Part shown: positions 19,381 through 28,160 of the stretch, in pieces
Numbering within the stretch: the stretch's first letter is position 1
Layout of the letters: each line of letters starts with the position of its first letter
From: Nitrobacteraceae bacterium AZCC 1564
GTDB taxonomy: Bacteria > Pseudomonadota > Alphaproteobacteria > Rhizobiales > Xanthobacteraceae
DNA length: 64,000 bases
Assembly (NCBI GenBank): GCA_036924835.1
Contig: JBAGRR010000001.1
Coordinates: 2,805,001 to 2,869,000, forward strand
Reading direction: 5' to 3'
Translations under genes and position numbers: made by a program
Notes under the pieces: model-generated
The model's database searches: none
What the model was told of the DNA's origin: nothing
Seen by the model: the letters and a program-made list of their open reading frames with translations, nothing else

Positions 19381-20109
19381 ATGTGGCACGCCACGGTCCT
19401 TACGCTGTTTCCGGAGATGTTTCCCGGGCCGCTCGGCATCAGTCTGGCCGGCCGCGCCTTGGCATCCGGTCTCTGGGTGCTGGACACAAAGGACATCCGG
19501 GCCGCAGCTACGGACCGCCATCGCAGCGTCGATGATACTCCCGCGGGCGGCGGCCCCGGCATGGTGCTGCGGGCAGATGTGCTGGCAGCGGCCATCGACG
19601 CCGCCAACATCTCACCGGTGCGGCCCAAGCTGCTGATGAGCCCACGCGGTCGGCCATTGACCCAGTCACGGGTCAGCGAGCTGGCGGCGGGGCCCGGCCC
19701 CATGATCGTGTGCGGCCGGTTCGAGGGGATTGATCAACGGGTGATCGACGCCCGGGAACTCGAGGAAGTCTCGGTGGGGGATTATGTCCTGTCCGGCGGC
19801 GAAATCGCCGCAATGGCGCTGATTGACGCCTGCGTACGGCTTCTACCCGGCGTCATGGGCAAGCTAGCCTCCGGAACTGACGAGAGTTTTTCCGACGGAC
19901 TGCTCGAATACCCCCAATATACCCGTCCGCAGGTCTTCGAAGGCCGGGCGATTCCCGAGGTCTTGGTCTCCGGCGACCATGCCAAAATCGACACTTGGCG
20001 GAAGGCCGAAGCGGAAGCCCTGACCCGGGCCCGGCGCCCAGACCTCTGGGCGACCTACCAGGGGCGAATCAGCCTCTCGGGGTCACGAAAAAACACGACG
20101 AAAGGGTGA
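19381..20109 (+). CDS. trmD: tRNA (guanine-37-N1)-methyltransferase
   Basis: This SPOUT-class enzyme makes m1G37 to prevent frameshifting. The 242-residue protein has [13 protein letters not shown] at the start, the [11 protein letters not shown] loop, [10 protein letters not shown] and the knot segment [13 protein letters not shown], which holds AdoMet. It sits 34 bases after rimM. The C-terminal tail is typical of the group. Confidence 0.97.
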   Translation: MWHATVLTLFPEMFPGPLGISLAGRALASGLWVLDTKDIRAAATDRHRSVDDTPAGGGPGMVLRADVLAAAIDAANISPVRPKLLMSPRGRPLTQSRVSELAAGPGPMIVCGRFEGIDQRVIDARELEEVSVGDYVLSGGEIAAMALIDACVRLLPGVMGKLASGTDESFSDGLLEYPQYTRPQVFEGRAIPEVLVSGDHAKIDTWRKAEAEALTRARRPDLWATYQGRISLSGSRKNTTKG

Positions 20110-20211
20110 CAACCCCTTCTCTTTCGCGTATATGAGCCGCCAATCCGTGCACGTGCTGGATACGAATTTCCCGCGCAGCCCCCTCGGGCGCGCCGCCGAT
20201 GGAGTTTTGCG

Positions 20212-20598
20212 ATGGACCTGATTCAACAGCTCAACAAAGAGCAGCTTGAGAAGCTTTCCGCCGGAAAGACAATTCCGGAGTTCGGACCGGGCGACACGAT
20301 CATCGTGAACGTCAAGGTCAAGGAAGGCGAGCGTACGCGCGTGCAGGCCTATGAAGGCGTGTGCATCGGTCGCAGCGGCGGTGGTATCAACGAGAGCTTC
20401 ACCGTGCGCAAGATTTCTTACGGCGAAGGCGTAGAGCGTGTGTTTCCGATCTACTCGCCGAACATCGACTCGATCAAGCTCGTGCGTCGCGGCAAGGTGC
20501 GGCGCGCCAAGCTGTATTACCTGCGTGGCCTGCGCGGCAAGTCGGCGCGCATCGTCGAGAAGCAGGACAATCGTCAGGCCACAGCGGCAGCCGAGTAA
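20212..20598 (+). CDS. rplS: 50S ribosomal protein L19
   Basis: This 128-residue L19 lies at the 30S-50S interface. It shows the [29 protein letters not shown] core and the [23 protein letters not shown] tail. It is the last gene of the ffh cluster and is followed by a strong terminator. Confidence 0.98.
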   Translation: MDLIQQLNKEQLEKLSAGKTIPEFGPGDTIIVNVKVKEGERTRVQAYEGVCIGRSGGGINESFTVRKISYGEGVERVFPIYSPNIDSIKLVRRGKVRRAKLYYLRGLRGKSARIVEKQDNRQATAAAE

Positions 20599-20621
20599 TC
20601 GCTGACAAATTCGGGAATGCG

Positions 20622-20648
20622 AAAAGCGCGGCTCTGCCGCGCTTTTTT
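20622..20648 (+). terminator. Rho-independent terminator of the rplS operon
   Basis: AAAAGCGCGGC pairs with GCCGCGCTTTT across a TCT loop, followed by further T. It is 24 bases after rplS. Confidence 0.93.
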
Positions 20649-20656
20649 GTTGGACG

Positions 20657-20823
20657 CTAGCGTTCCGGTTCTGACATTCGTATCAATTCGCAGCAGGCAC
20701 TTTACGAATGTCAGAACCAAAGGAACACTAGCAAAAATATGAATCTAGTGCGGTTTTGGATCTAACGTTCGTATCACGGACTCGCGGTTAATACTGATAC
20801 GAACGTCAGATCCACCGCACTAG
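20657..20823. repeat. Pair of palindromic units, set C (C1-C2)
   Basis: C1 at 20657-20731 has arms TTCTGACATTCGTA and begins CTAGCG. C2 at 20745-20823 has arms ATCTAACGTTCGTATCA and begins CTAGTGCGG. The spacer is CAAAAATATGAAT. The whole pair occurs inverted at 55459-55626. It lies between the convergent rplS and VOC genes, just after the rplS terminator. Confidence 0.88.
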
Positions 20824-20831
20824 GCGTCGCG

Positions 20832-21245
20832 CTATTTTTGCGACAAAGGTCCGTTCATGATCCAGCGATGACCGAACGGATCGCGCAGGATTGCCGTGCG
20901 CGTCCCCCAGAACGAATGAGTCGGTGCCAGTTCGCCTTTCGCGCCAAGCTTGGTCGCTCGCGCGAATGTTGCATCCACCTCGTCGGCTGTCGCGAATTCA
21001 AGGCTGACCGACATGGTCACTGGCTCTCCCGGAATGGGTGTCCGGGAAGTTCCGAATTCCGGAAAAGCATCGGCGACGAAGATCGAGGCGCCGTTGATTT
21101 CCAGCTCACAGTGCATGATCCGCATGCCATCAAGCGCCGGCATCAGCGCCTTCTGTCTCGCGTCAAAGGCAGCGGTGTAGAAGGTAATGGCCCCCGCAGC
21201 GGGCGAAACCGTCAGGTAAGGAGCAACCGGCGGGCGTGCGGACAT
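20832..21245 (-). CDS. VOC family protein (PhnB-like glyoxalase-fold)
   Basis: This 137-residue protein has two beta-alpha-beta-beta-beta modules and the family endings LRDPFGHRWIMN and MHCELEINGASIFVADAFPEFG. Its role is unknown; PhnB-like proteins often lack a proven enzymatic activity. The 3' end lies eight bases from the set-C repeat pair. Confidence 0.82.
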   Translation of the reverse strand: MSARPPVAPYLTVSPAAGAITFYTAAFDARQKALMPALDGMRIMHCELEINGASIFVADAFPEFGTSRTPIPGEPVTMSVSLEFATADEVDATFARATKLGAKGELAPTHSFWGTRTAILRDPFGHRWIMNGPLSQK

Positions 21246-21368
21246 TGTGCGGCCTTGGATCAGCTATTATCACATTAGAATACTTTTACCTTCGGGTTTA
21301 AGCGAGTAAAAAGCCACACCAAATTGGCGCCTCAGGCGCATCACGCACACCACCGGACGACCCAGAAA

Positions 21369-22781
21369 ATGGCAAAACCGACCACCCTGTACGACAAGAT
21401 CTGGAACGATCATTTGGTTGACGAGCAGCCCGACGGCACCTGCCTCCTCTACATCGATCGGCATCTTGTCCATGAGGTGACGTCACCCCAGGCGTTCGAG
21501 GGATTGCGTGCCTCTGGCCGCAAGGTGCGTGCGCCAAACAAGACGCTCGCAGTGGTCGATCACAACGTCCCGACCACTGACCGCTCGAAGCCAAATCCCG
21601 ATCCGGAGAGCGCTGAACAGATCGCTGCGCTTGCCGAGAACGCTCGCGAGTTCGGCGTTGAGTATTTCAACGAATACGACAAGCGTCAGGGCATCGTACA
21701 CGTCATCGGCCCGGAGCAGGGCTTCACGTTGCCCGGCACGACGATTGTCTGCGGCGACAGCCACACCTCGACGCACGGCGCATTCGGAGCGCTGGCGCAC
21801 GGTATCGGCACGTCGGAAGTCGAACACGTGCTCGCCACACAGACGCTGATCCAGAAGAAAGCGAAGAACATGCGCGCAACCGTCGACGGCAAGCTGCCGG
21901 ACGGCGTGACCGCGAAGGACATCATCCTGGCCATCATCGGCGAGATAGGCACCGCTGGCGGCACGGGTTACGTGCTGGAATACGCCGGTGACGCGATCCG
22001 AGCGCTGACGATGGAAGGCCGGATGACCGTCTGCAACATGTCGATCGAAGGCGGCGCACGCGCAGGCCTGATTGCGCCGGACGAGAAGGCGTATGAATTC
22101 CTGAAAGGCCGCCCGATGTCTCCGACAGGCGCTGCATGGGATGCGGCGATCCGTTACTGGGATACGCTGCGCACGGACGAAGGCGCACACTTCGACGCGG
22201 AAATCCGCCTCGATGCGGCCAAGCTGCCTCCGATCGTGACCTGGGGCACGTCGCCAGAGGACGTGGCATCGATCACCGGCTTCGTACCGGATCCTGCGAA
22301 AATCGAAGACGAAGCCAAGCGTCTCTCGAAGGAGCGCGCCCTTGGCTATATGGGCCTGAAGGCCGGAACGAAGATCACCGACATCAAGCTCGATCGCGTC
22401 TTCATCGGCTCATGCACAAATGGCCGCATCGAGGATCTGCGCGCGGCGGCAAAGATCGTCGCCGGCCATACAGTCAATGGCAACGTGAATGCGATGATCG
22501 TCCCAGGGTCAGGTCTGGTGAAGGAGCAAGCGGAGGCGGAAGGTCTCGACAAGATCTTCATCAAGGCTGGCTTCGAATGGCGCGAACCGGGCTGCTCGAT
22601 GTGCCTGGCGATGAACCCCGACAAGCTGGCGCCGGAGGAGCGTTGCGCGTCGACATCGAACCGCAACTTCGAAGGCCGTCAGGGTCACAAGGGCCGCACC
22701 CATCTGGTGTCGCCTGCCATGGCTGCCGCCGCTGCGATCGCGGGCCACTTCGTGGATATTCGTGAGTGGCCTTCGGCTTAA
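21369..22781 (+). CDS. leuC: 3-isopropylmalate dehydratase large subunit
   Basis: Catalyses 2- to 3-isopropylmalate isomerisation in leucine synthesis, together with LeuD. The 470-residue aconitase-superfamily protein has cluster ligands Cys349 (GSCTNGR), Cys409 and Cys412 (PGCSMC). The ATG at 21369 is preferred over 21324 because homologues begin MxKPxTLYDKIW here. leuD and leuB are in the same window but separate transcription units at 25372 and 30771. Confidence 0.97.
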   Translation: MAKPTTLYDKIWNDHLVDEQPDGTCLLYIDRHLVHEVTSPQAFEGLRASGRKVRAPNKTLAVVDHNVPTTDRSKPNPDPESAEQIAALAENAREFGVEYFNEYDKRQGIVHVIGPEQGFTLPGTTIVCGDSHTSTHGAFGALAHGIGTSEVEHVLATQTLIQKKAKNMRATVDGKLPDGVTAKDIILAIIGEIGTAGGTGYVLEYAGDAIRALTMEGRMTVCNMSIEGGARAGLIAPDEKAYEFLKGRPMSPTGAAWDAAIRYWDTLRTDEGAHFDAEIRLDAAKLPPIVTWGTSPEDVASITGFVPDPAKIEDEAKRLSKERALGYMGLKAGTKITDIKLDRVFIGSCTNGRIEDLRAAAKIVAGHTVNGNVNAMIVPGSGLVKEQAEAEGLDKIFIKAGFEWREPGCSMCLAMNPDKLAPEERCASTSNRNFEGRQGHKGRTHLVSPAMAAAAAIAGHFVDIREWPSA

Positions 22782-22807
22782 AGATCTCGTTCAAAACTGA
22801 ACGCAAA

Positions 22808-22840
22808 AAAACAGGCGCTCGTTGGAGCGCCTGTTTTGTT
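22808..22840 (+). terminator. Rho-independent terminator of leuC
   Basis: AAAACAGGCGCTC pairs with GAGCGCCTGTTTT across GTTG, followed by GTTT. Confidence 0.95.
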
Positions 22841-23105
22841 TAGGGCGTTTTCGAGCGAAGTGGCACCTCGTGCCGCGGATTTGAAGTTCTTCCGGGTAAA
22901 GCCACAAGCTCGATGAAGAACGTCAAATCCAAAAGCGGCACTAGCATTAGGTTTGCTAGTGTCCCTTCGATTCCGAAGTTCGCATCCGAGAAAGCCGCAA
23001 GCCTGTACGAACTTCGGAATCGGGACACTAGTTCGCGTGAAGAAAACGCGTCAAAACAAGAAACTAGAGCAACGGTTCTAATTCAATCAGAAACCGAAGC
23101 TCTAG
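22841..23105. repeat. GCGTTTTC element carrying palindromic units A3 and A1
   Basis: The outer element runs from TAGGGCGTTTTCGAGCG to GCTCTAG. Between GAAGTGG and GTTCGCGTGAAG it carries A3 at 22867-22944, spacer CATTAGGTTTG and A1 at 22956-23031. The copy at 8849-8935 has only TACCG at this position. The copy at 268-501 carries the same two units in the same relative arrangement. The element fills the gap between leuC and a convergent small secreted-protein gene. Confidence 0.88.
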
Positions 23106-23109
23106 TAGA

Positions 23110-23475
23110 TCAGAAGCGGAAGCCGAATCCAAAGCCAGGTCCGTAGAAGCGCGGGCCATATCCGTAGCCGTAATAAGGATAAGGCCGGTAATAATACGGT
23201 CGATAGCCGTAGTAGGGCCGATAGTATCCATACGGGCGGTAGTACGGGCGGTAATAGGGCCGATAATACGGACGGTAGTAGCGCCGATAGTAAGGACGAT
23301 GGTAGCGGCGGTAACGGCGCGCGCTGATATCGGACGATCTCGTCTCGGCCAGCCTTGCATCATAGCCTGGCGACACTGTCGCAACTGGCGGTGCAGCGCT
23401 GGCGGGCACGAGTGACGCCCAGCCGACAAATGAAAGAGCGGCAGCAACAACTGCGGCTCCCACAAACTTCCTCAT
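23110..23475 (-). CDS. Small secreted Tyr/Arg/Pro repeat protein
   Basis: This 121-residue protein has a clean signal sequence (MRKFVGAAVVAAALSFVGWASLVPASAA) and a low-complexity C-terminus made of RPYYRPY-type repeats ending in aromatic and Gly residues. The ATG at 23475 follows an AGAGGAGA box; a longer frame to 23574 lacks one. Proteins like this are frequent in Bradyrhizobiaceae and uncharacterised. A surface or envelope location is inferred from the signal only. Confidence 0.75.
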   Translation of the reverse strand: MRKFVGAAVVAAALSFVGWASLVPASAAPPVATVSPGYDARLAETRSSDISARRYRRYHRPYYRRYYRPYYRPYYRPYYRPYGYYRPYYGYRPYYYRPYPYYGYGYGPRFYGPGFGFGFRF

Positions 23476-23506
23476 TTCATTTCTCCTCTGGTCTGTCTCA
23501 GAAAGT

Positions 23507-23531
23507 AACGCGCATCGCCGACTTCCGTTCG
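23507..23531 (-). promoter_or_regulatory. Weak EcfG-like promoter candidate for the Tyr-rich gene
   Basis: On the minus strand CGAAC, 16 bases and CGTT lie about 30-55 bases before the start codon of the gene at 23475. This is one mismatch from the EcfG consensus GGAAC-N16/17-CGTT, in a conserved position, so support is modest. Confidence 0.3.
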
Positions 23532-23622
23532 TCATACCTGCCACGCCGACCGGGCCTGCGTGGCAGACCCTCAAACTACTGAGATTTGATTAAGCCTCGG
23601 TGCGACAGGCGCACGCACCCCA

Positions 23623-23892
23623 TCAACGCCAGTGATGGCGATGGTGGTGATGATGCCGATGCCATCCATGGTGACGGTGGTGCCAACCGTGATGGCGGTG
23701 CCAACGATGATGCCAGCGGCGATGGTGATGATGGCGACGCCAGTGAACAGCCGTCGTGAGATCACCTGCGTGCTGTGTCGTCGCAGCTGATGCAGGGTTG
23801 GCAAGTGAGAGCGCTTGAGCGTGGCGAGACGGCATCGCGAACGCCATCAAGCCAGCGACCACCGCAAGACCAAAAAGCTTCCTGAGGTTCAT
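23623..23892 (-). CDS. Small secreted His-rich protein
   Basis: An 89-residue protein: signal sequence (MNLRKLFGLAVVAGLMAFAMP...), a short spacer, then about 38 residues in which His, Arg and Trp make up nearly everything (HWRRHHHH, HHGWHRHH repeats). Such a tail could bind Ni, Zn, Cu or Co in the periplasm, but no partner gene for metal handling is nearby. Its neighbour at 23110 is another low-complexity secreted protein in the same direction. Confidence 0.7.
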   Translation of the reverse strand: MNLRKLFGLAVVAGLMAFAMPSRHAQALSLANPASAATTQHAGDLTTAVHWRRHHHHRRWHHRWHRHHGWHHRHHGWHRHHHHHRHHWR

Positions 23893-24139
23893 TCTGATCG
23901 TTTCTCCCTACAAGCAGAACAGTTACTGCAGGCTAGGGAACGAGATCTGAATGTGAAGTGAATGTTGTCGCCGTAATGATGAACGTATCGACAGAGAGTG
24001 TCGTCAAGCTTTCACACACGTGAATCCGTTGAGATGGATTTGAAGCGTGTATCGCCCGCGAAAGGGCCGAACAAAATTTTTGACATCGAGGATGGAGGCC
24101 GCACACCCTCACGCGAAAATTGGTCCGCGCTGGTGGGCG

Positions 24140-24451
24140 TCAACCACTCCAGTAACAGCGCATGCGCGGCACGATGACAGTGCCGCTTGGCCGATATTCC
24201 TGCTCGTACCAAGCGTTGCAGATACGCACGGAATTGGGTCCCGGAGTGCTGTATCCGCCATAAACAGGGACGCGGCGAGCACGCCGGAGCACCTTGCGGC
24301 TCTGTGCTGAAAATTCTTCCGCGGTCGTTTTTGTCACCGTGGAGGAGGCCTCTTCACCGGCAGATGCTGCACGGGCACCTGCGGGCACAGCCAAAATCAG
24401 CCCGACCAGAGCCGCTCCGAGTAGGATCGATGTCCGTGACCGCGTCATCAT
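24140..24451 (-). CDS. Small secreted hypothetical protein
   Basis: This 103-residue protein has a signal sequence (ILLGAALVGLILAVPAGARAA) and a C-terminal segment RICNAWYEQEYRPSGTVIVPRMRCYWSG with two cysteines that could form a disulfide. I recognise it only as a type of short secreted protein seen in Bradyrhizobiaceae. The start is either the first ATG at 24451 or the next codon at 24448. Confidence 0.65.
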   Translation of the reverse strand: MMTRSRTSILLGAALVGLILAVPAGARAASAGEEASSTVTKTTAEEFSAQSRKVLRRARRVPVYGGYSTPGPNSVRICNAWYEQEYRPSGTVIVPRMRCYWSG

Positions 24452-24588
24452 GTCTCTTCCCGTCCCATCTGCACTCTGGGTGGAGCCGGAAAGTCTCCGA
24501 TTGCGACGTTCGCGTCAACTCCAAGGCAACCATCCAGGAACATTTCCGCCCCTTGGACTTCCCTCGCAGGCCTTCTAAACAAGAGCGT

Positions 24589-24987
24589 ATGTGGCCCGCA
24601 GCAAAGTCACCGACCCTCGCCGAGATGGAAGCCATGGCGCACGATGCATTCGCGCGGCTGCCAAAACATTTTCGCGATCTGTGCGAGGGGCTGATTATTC
24701 AGGTCGACGACTTTCCATCCGACGATGTACTGCGTGAAATGAAGGCCGAAAGCGAATTTGACCTGCTCGGCCTGTTTCAGGGCGTGGGATTGCCGTTCCG
24801 CAGCGACAGCGACGTCGCCCCAATGCCCAACATGATATGGCTCTACCGCCGCCCCATCCTGGATTACTGGGCGGAGCATGACGAAACACTTGGCCAAATC
24901 GTGACCCATGTGCTGGTTCACGAGATCGGTCATCATTTCGGACTGTCCGACGACGATATGGAAGCCATTGAAGCGGCCGCGGGCTAG
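24589..24987 (+). CDS. Zincin-like metallopeptidase family protein (DUF1025)
   Basis: This 132-residue protein has the zinc signature HEIGHHFGLSDDDM near its C-terminus, the hallmark of the PF06262 zincin-like family, and the upstream FRDLCEGLIIQVDDFP and LYRRPILDYW segments. The family is small, cytoplasmic and of unknown substrate. The ATG at 24589 is used; a frame open from 24187 lies antisense to the neighbouring secreted-protein gene. The last four bases overlap the convergent gene at 24984. Confidence 0.85.
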   Translation: MWPAAKSPTLAEMEAMAHDAFARLPKHFRDLCEGLIIQVDDFPSDDVLREMKAESEFDLLGLFQGVGLPFRSDSDVAPMPNMIWLYRRPILDYWAEHDETLGQIVTHVLVHEIGHHFGLSDDDMEAIEAAAG

Positions 24988-25319
24988 CTTGCGTCGCAGG
25001 CAGTGCGGTCAGCGCGGCGCGCTTTTGCGGAGCGGAGACGGGACGGATCACAGAATTTCGCCGCGCTGTTTCCCAGCTTCTGACGCTCGCAGATGCCACC
25101 CATGATGACCGCGGCGGACAAACAATCGCGCGCATCTTTGAACACGCAAATCGGATTATCCCGGTCGAAGTCCCGGCGGCACCAAATTTCAGCGTTAGTC
25201 CCCGAAACCGAGAACAATACGACGGTTCCAGCAGCCAAAAGGGGGCAAATCCGTCGAAAAAGCTTTCGTCCCACGACCATAGCGCGGTCCTTATTCGGCT
25301 TTGATGGCTTGACGGCCAT
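24984..25319 (-). CDS. Small secreted Cys-containing protein, DUF3551-like
   Basis: A 111-residue protein with a signal sequence and a conserved Cys pattern (AEIWCRRDF, NPICVFKDARDCL, GGICERQ) resembling the DUF3551 proteins common in this family. Function is unknown. An internal ATG at 25280 would give a more usual signal length, so the start is uncertain. Confidence 0.65.
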   Translation of the reverse strand: MAVKPSKPNKDRAMVVGRKLFRRICPLLAAGTVVLFSVSGTNAEIWCRRDFDRDNPICVFKDARDCLSAAVIMGGICERQKLGNSAAKFCDPSRLRSAKARRADRTACDAS

Positions 25320-25371
25320 GATGATATATCTATGAAAACAGGCGAAACTGCAGCTGGTTCACGGGACAGAT

Positions 25372-25977
25372 ATGGACAAATTCACCACCCTCGAAGGTGT
25401 TGCCGCACCCCTGAAGATCATCAATGTCGACACCGACATGATCATTCCGAAGCAATACCTCAAGACCATCAAGCGCACCGGTCTCGGCAAGGGCTTGTTT
25501 TCCGAGCAGCGCTACAAGGACGATGGCAGCGAGAACCCGGATTTCGTCCTCAACAAGTCCGCCTATCGCAAATCGAAAATTCTGGTGGCCGGCGACAATT
25601 TCGGTTGCGGTTCGAGCCGCGAGCACGCACCGTGGGCGCTTGGCGACTTCGGCATCCGCTGCATCATCTCGACGTCGTTCGGCGATATTTTCTACAACAA
25701 CTGCTTCAAGAACGGCATTCTGCCGATCCGCGTCTCGCAGGAAGAGCTCGATAAGCTGTTCGACGACGCCGATCGCGGCGCCAACGCAACACTGACGGTC
25801 GATCTCGAGAAGCAGGAAATCCGCGGTCCCGATGGCGGCATGATCAAGTTCGAGATCGATCCGTTCCGCAAGCACTGCCTGCTGAACGGCCTCGACGACA
25901 TCGGCCTGACGATGGAAAAGAGCAAATCGATCGACACGTTCGAGACGAAGGAACGGGCCGAGCGGCCTTGGCTGTAA
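25372..25977 (+). CDS. leuD: 3-isopropylmalate dehydratase small subunit
   Basis: Pairs with LeuC. The 201-residue swivel domain shows [13 protein letters not shown] at the start and [17 protein letters not shown], the substrate-contact loop. It is separated from leuC by about 2.6 kb of small secreted-protein genes, and its own terminator follows. Confidence 0.97.
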   Translation: MDKFTTLEGVAAPLKIINVDTDMIIPKQYLKTIKRTGLGKGLFSEQRYKDDGSENPDFVLNKSAYRKSKILVAGDNFGCGSSREHAPWALGDFGIRCIISTSFGDIFYNNCFKNGILPIRVSQEELDKLFDDADRGANATLTVDLEKQEIRGPDGGMIKFEIDPFRKHCLLNGLDDIGLTMEKSKSIDTFETKERAERPWL

Positions 25978-26002
25978 GCCAAAGCAGACCAATAAACGCA
26001 TT

Positions 26003-26028
26003 ATGGCCGGGTTTGCCCGGCCATTTTC
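26003..26028 (+). terminator. Rho-independent terminator of leuD
   Basis: TGGCCGGG pairs with CCCGGCCA around TTTG, followed by TTTTCGT. Confidence 0.9.
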
Positions 26029-26035
26029 GTTTGGA

Positions 26036-26367
26036 CTAGTGTCCCGTCTTCGAATAACCGCCCCATTTGCTGCGTGCTCACACGGTTATTCGGAGACGAA
26101 AGGACACTAGCAAAATCAAGATGCTAGTGGTCCGATTCTAACATTCGCATCCCGTTTCAGCAGGTACCTACTGCGAATGTTAGAATCAAAGGACCACTAG
26201 CAAATATAAGTTTCTAGTGGGGTTTTGGATTTGACATTCGCTTGACGAACTCGCGGCCGGGTGCGTAGCGAATGTCAAATCCACTCCACTAGTGTGGCGT
26301 CTGTCTCGCAATTGCCGATAAAAGACGAGCCGCAAGGGTGATCGGCGATTGCGAGACGCCACACCAG
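26036..26367. repeat. Cluster of four palindromic units, set B (B1-B2-B3-B4)
   Basis: B1 at 26036-26110, B2 at 26124-26200, B3 at 26214-26292 and B4 at 26289-26367. Spacers are CAAAATCAAGATG after B1 and CAAATATAAGTTT after B2; B3 and B4 share CACTAGTG. Arms are near-perfect, so this is the best-preserved B locus. It lies between convergent leuD and the CoA-ester lyase gene and ends 24 bases before the latter's stop. Confidence 0.9.
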
Positions 26368-26390
26368 TGAGAAGCGTCTCGTGTTTCGCT

Positions 26391-27272
26391 TCAGTGCGCT
26401 TTCAAAGCTGCGATCGCATCGGCGATAGCGACGGTGCGCTTGGCCATTTCGACGTGCAATCGTTCGACCATTTGCCCATCAAGCTGAACGACACCCTTGT
26501 TGACGTTTTCAGGCAGCTCAAACACGCCCATGATCTTGCGTGCACGGGCAACTTCCTCTGCCGGCGGCGTGTAGGTTGCGTTGGCTGCATCGATCTGACC
26601 GGGATGAATGAGCGTCTTGCCATCGAATCCCATGTCGCGGCCCTGCGCGCATTCCTTGGCGAAGCCTGCGATATCGTTGATGTCGTTGTAAGGGCCATCC
26701 AGCATTTCTACGCCGTAGGCGCGAGCCGCCATGATGCAGTGAGAAAACAGCGGGATCATTGCTGCTCGGCCGGGCAACATCCGCATGCGCGTCTCACGCG
26801 CGATATCATTTGGCCCCATCACAAAGGCCTCAAGGCGCTTGTCGCCCTCGCGAGCCTGCGCCGCGATCTGCTGAACTGAGAGAACCGCCAGAGGCGTCTC
26901 GATCATCGCCCAGATGCGAATGGCAGGATCGGCGTTGAGTTTACGGAGCTCGTTTTCAACCTTCTTGACGTCGTCAGGGGCGGAAATCTTCGGCACGAGA
27001 ATCGCGTCCGGCTGGGCCTTAGCGGCCATGGCCAGATCGTCCTGCCACCACTCCGACTCCAGATTGTTGATGCGGATGACGATTTCGCGCTTCCCAAACC
27101 CGTTCGCGGCAACCGCAGCCGCGATCTGGTCGCGCGCAGCTCCCTTGGCATCCGGTGCAACCGAATCCTCAAGATCCAGAATGATACTGTCAGCAGGAAG
27201 ATTGCGCGCTTTTTCCAGCGCCCGCGCATTGGAGCCCGGCATAAACAAAACACTGCGACGCGGACGGAACAT
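26391..27272 (-). CDS. CoA ester lyase, HpcH/HpaI aldolase (CitE/malyl-CoA lyase-like)
   Basis: A 293-residue TIM-barrel lyase of the citrate lyase beta/malyl-CoA lyase group, which cleaves or condenses acyl-CoA and glyoxylate-type substrates. Family landmarks: RRSVLFMPGSNARALEKA, ILDLEDSVAPDAK, AMIETPLAVL, and GFDGKTLIHPGQI. The ATG at 27272 is chosen because of an AGGAAG box five bases before it and because homologues begin at FRPRRSVLF; an upstream ATG at 27347 is less likely. The true substrate (malyl-, methylmalyl- or citramalyl-CoA) cannot be told. It diverges from the carbonic anhydrase gene. Confidence 0.88.
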   Translation of the reverse strand: MFRPRRSVLFMPGSNARALEKARNLPADSIILDLEDSVAPDAKGAARDQIAAAVAANGFGKREIVIRINNLESEWWQDDLAMAAKAQPDAILVPKISAPDDVKKVENELRKLNADPAIRIWAMIETPLAVLSVQQIAAQAREGDKRLEAFVMGPNDIARETRMRMLPGRAAMIPLFSHCIMAARAYGVEMLDGPYNDINDIAGFAKECAQGRDMGFDGKTLIHPGQIDAANATYTPPAEEVARARKIMGVFELPENVNKGVVQLDGQMVERLHVEMAKRTVAIADAIAALKAH

Positions 27273-27389
27273 GGCTGCTTCCTGCAAGATGAGATCGGAA
27301 GGCGATACCACTTCGGCGCGCGTTCCGGAAGGCTTGTTCAAGAGCATGGCATATGGTTAGCCACGTTGCAGCAATTCGTGGGGTGCCCA

Positions 27390-28034
27390 ATGTCGTCATT
27401 TCCTGAACGTCTGATCTCCGGCTACCAGGCTTTCGCCACCCAGCGTCTGCCGATGGAGCAATCTCGCTACCGCGAGTTGTCTCGGGATGGGCAATCACCC
27501 GAAACGATGGTGATCGGCTGCTGTGATTCCCGGGTGTCGCCTGAGGTGATTTTTGACGCCGGGCCAGGCGAACTGTTCGTCGTACGCAACGTCGCCAACC
27601 TGGTGCCACCTTATGCGCCGGACGACGCTGCACACGGCGTTTCGGCGGCGCTGGAATTTGCGGTGCAGGTGCTCCACGTCAAACACATCGTCGTTCTCGG
27701 TCATGCGCAGTGCGGCGGCGTGAAAGCGCTCGTTCAGGATTCCGCGCCGCTATCTCCGGGCGACTTCATCGGCAAGTGGATGTCAATTTTGGAGCCTACG
27801 CTGGAGGAAGCTGCACGCAGGCACAACGAAGATCTGCAGGATTTCATCACGCGCCTTGAAAAGAAAGCCGTGTCGACCAGTCTCAAGAACCTGATGACGT
27901 TCCCTTGCATTCAAATCTTGGTTGACCGCGGCAAGCTGCATTTACACGGCGCCTATTTTGGCGTGGCGAAGGGATCGCTGTCCGTTCTCGATCAGTCGAG
28001 CGGCGAGTTCCATGCGGTGAAGGCTGTCGCGTAG
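27390..28034 (+). CDS. Beta-class carbonic anhydrase
   Basis: Interconverts CO2 and bicarbonate in the cytoplasm. Zinc ligands are Cys44 with Asp46-Arg48 (CCDSR) and His105/Cys108 (GHAQCGG). At 214 residues it has normal length. The start at 27390 has a GGGG box nearby and fits family N-termini. Confidence 0.94.
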   Translation: MSSFPERLISGYQAFATQRLPMEQSRYRELSRDGQSPETMVIGCCDSRVSPEVIFDAGPGELFVVRNVANLVPPYAPDDAAHGVSAALEFAVQVLHVKHIVVLGHAQCGGVKALVQDSAPLSPGDFIGKWMSILEPTLEEAARRHNEDLQDFITRLEKKAVSTSLKNLMTFPCIQILVDRGKLHLHGAYFGVAKGSLSVLDQSSGEFHAVKAVA

Positions 28035-28052
28035 CAACTGTCGAACAACAAG

Positions 28053-28085
28053 GCCTCAAGCGTGAGTTCTACACGCTTGAGGCCG
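28053..28085. terminator. Hairpin between carbonic anhydrase and asd
   Basis: A perfect 13-bp stem, GGCCTCAAGCGTG with CACGCTTGAGGCC, closes a 7-base loop between two convergent genes. There is no T run on either side, so a bidirectional terminator role is inferred. Confidence 0.6.
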
Positions 28086-28160
28086 GAGTTGGATTGATCT
28101 TCCGATACTGAAGGCCGGTGATCCGATGGCGTGTCTGTCATCTGACCAGCCCTGCCCCGC

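Noticed and set aside
27270..27290. AGGAAGCAGCC on the minus strand as part of SRP RNA
   Set aside because: It is the ribosome site and start of the CoA-ester lyase gene; the rest of the SRP RNA consensus is absent.
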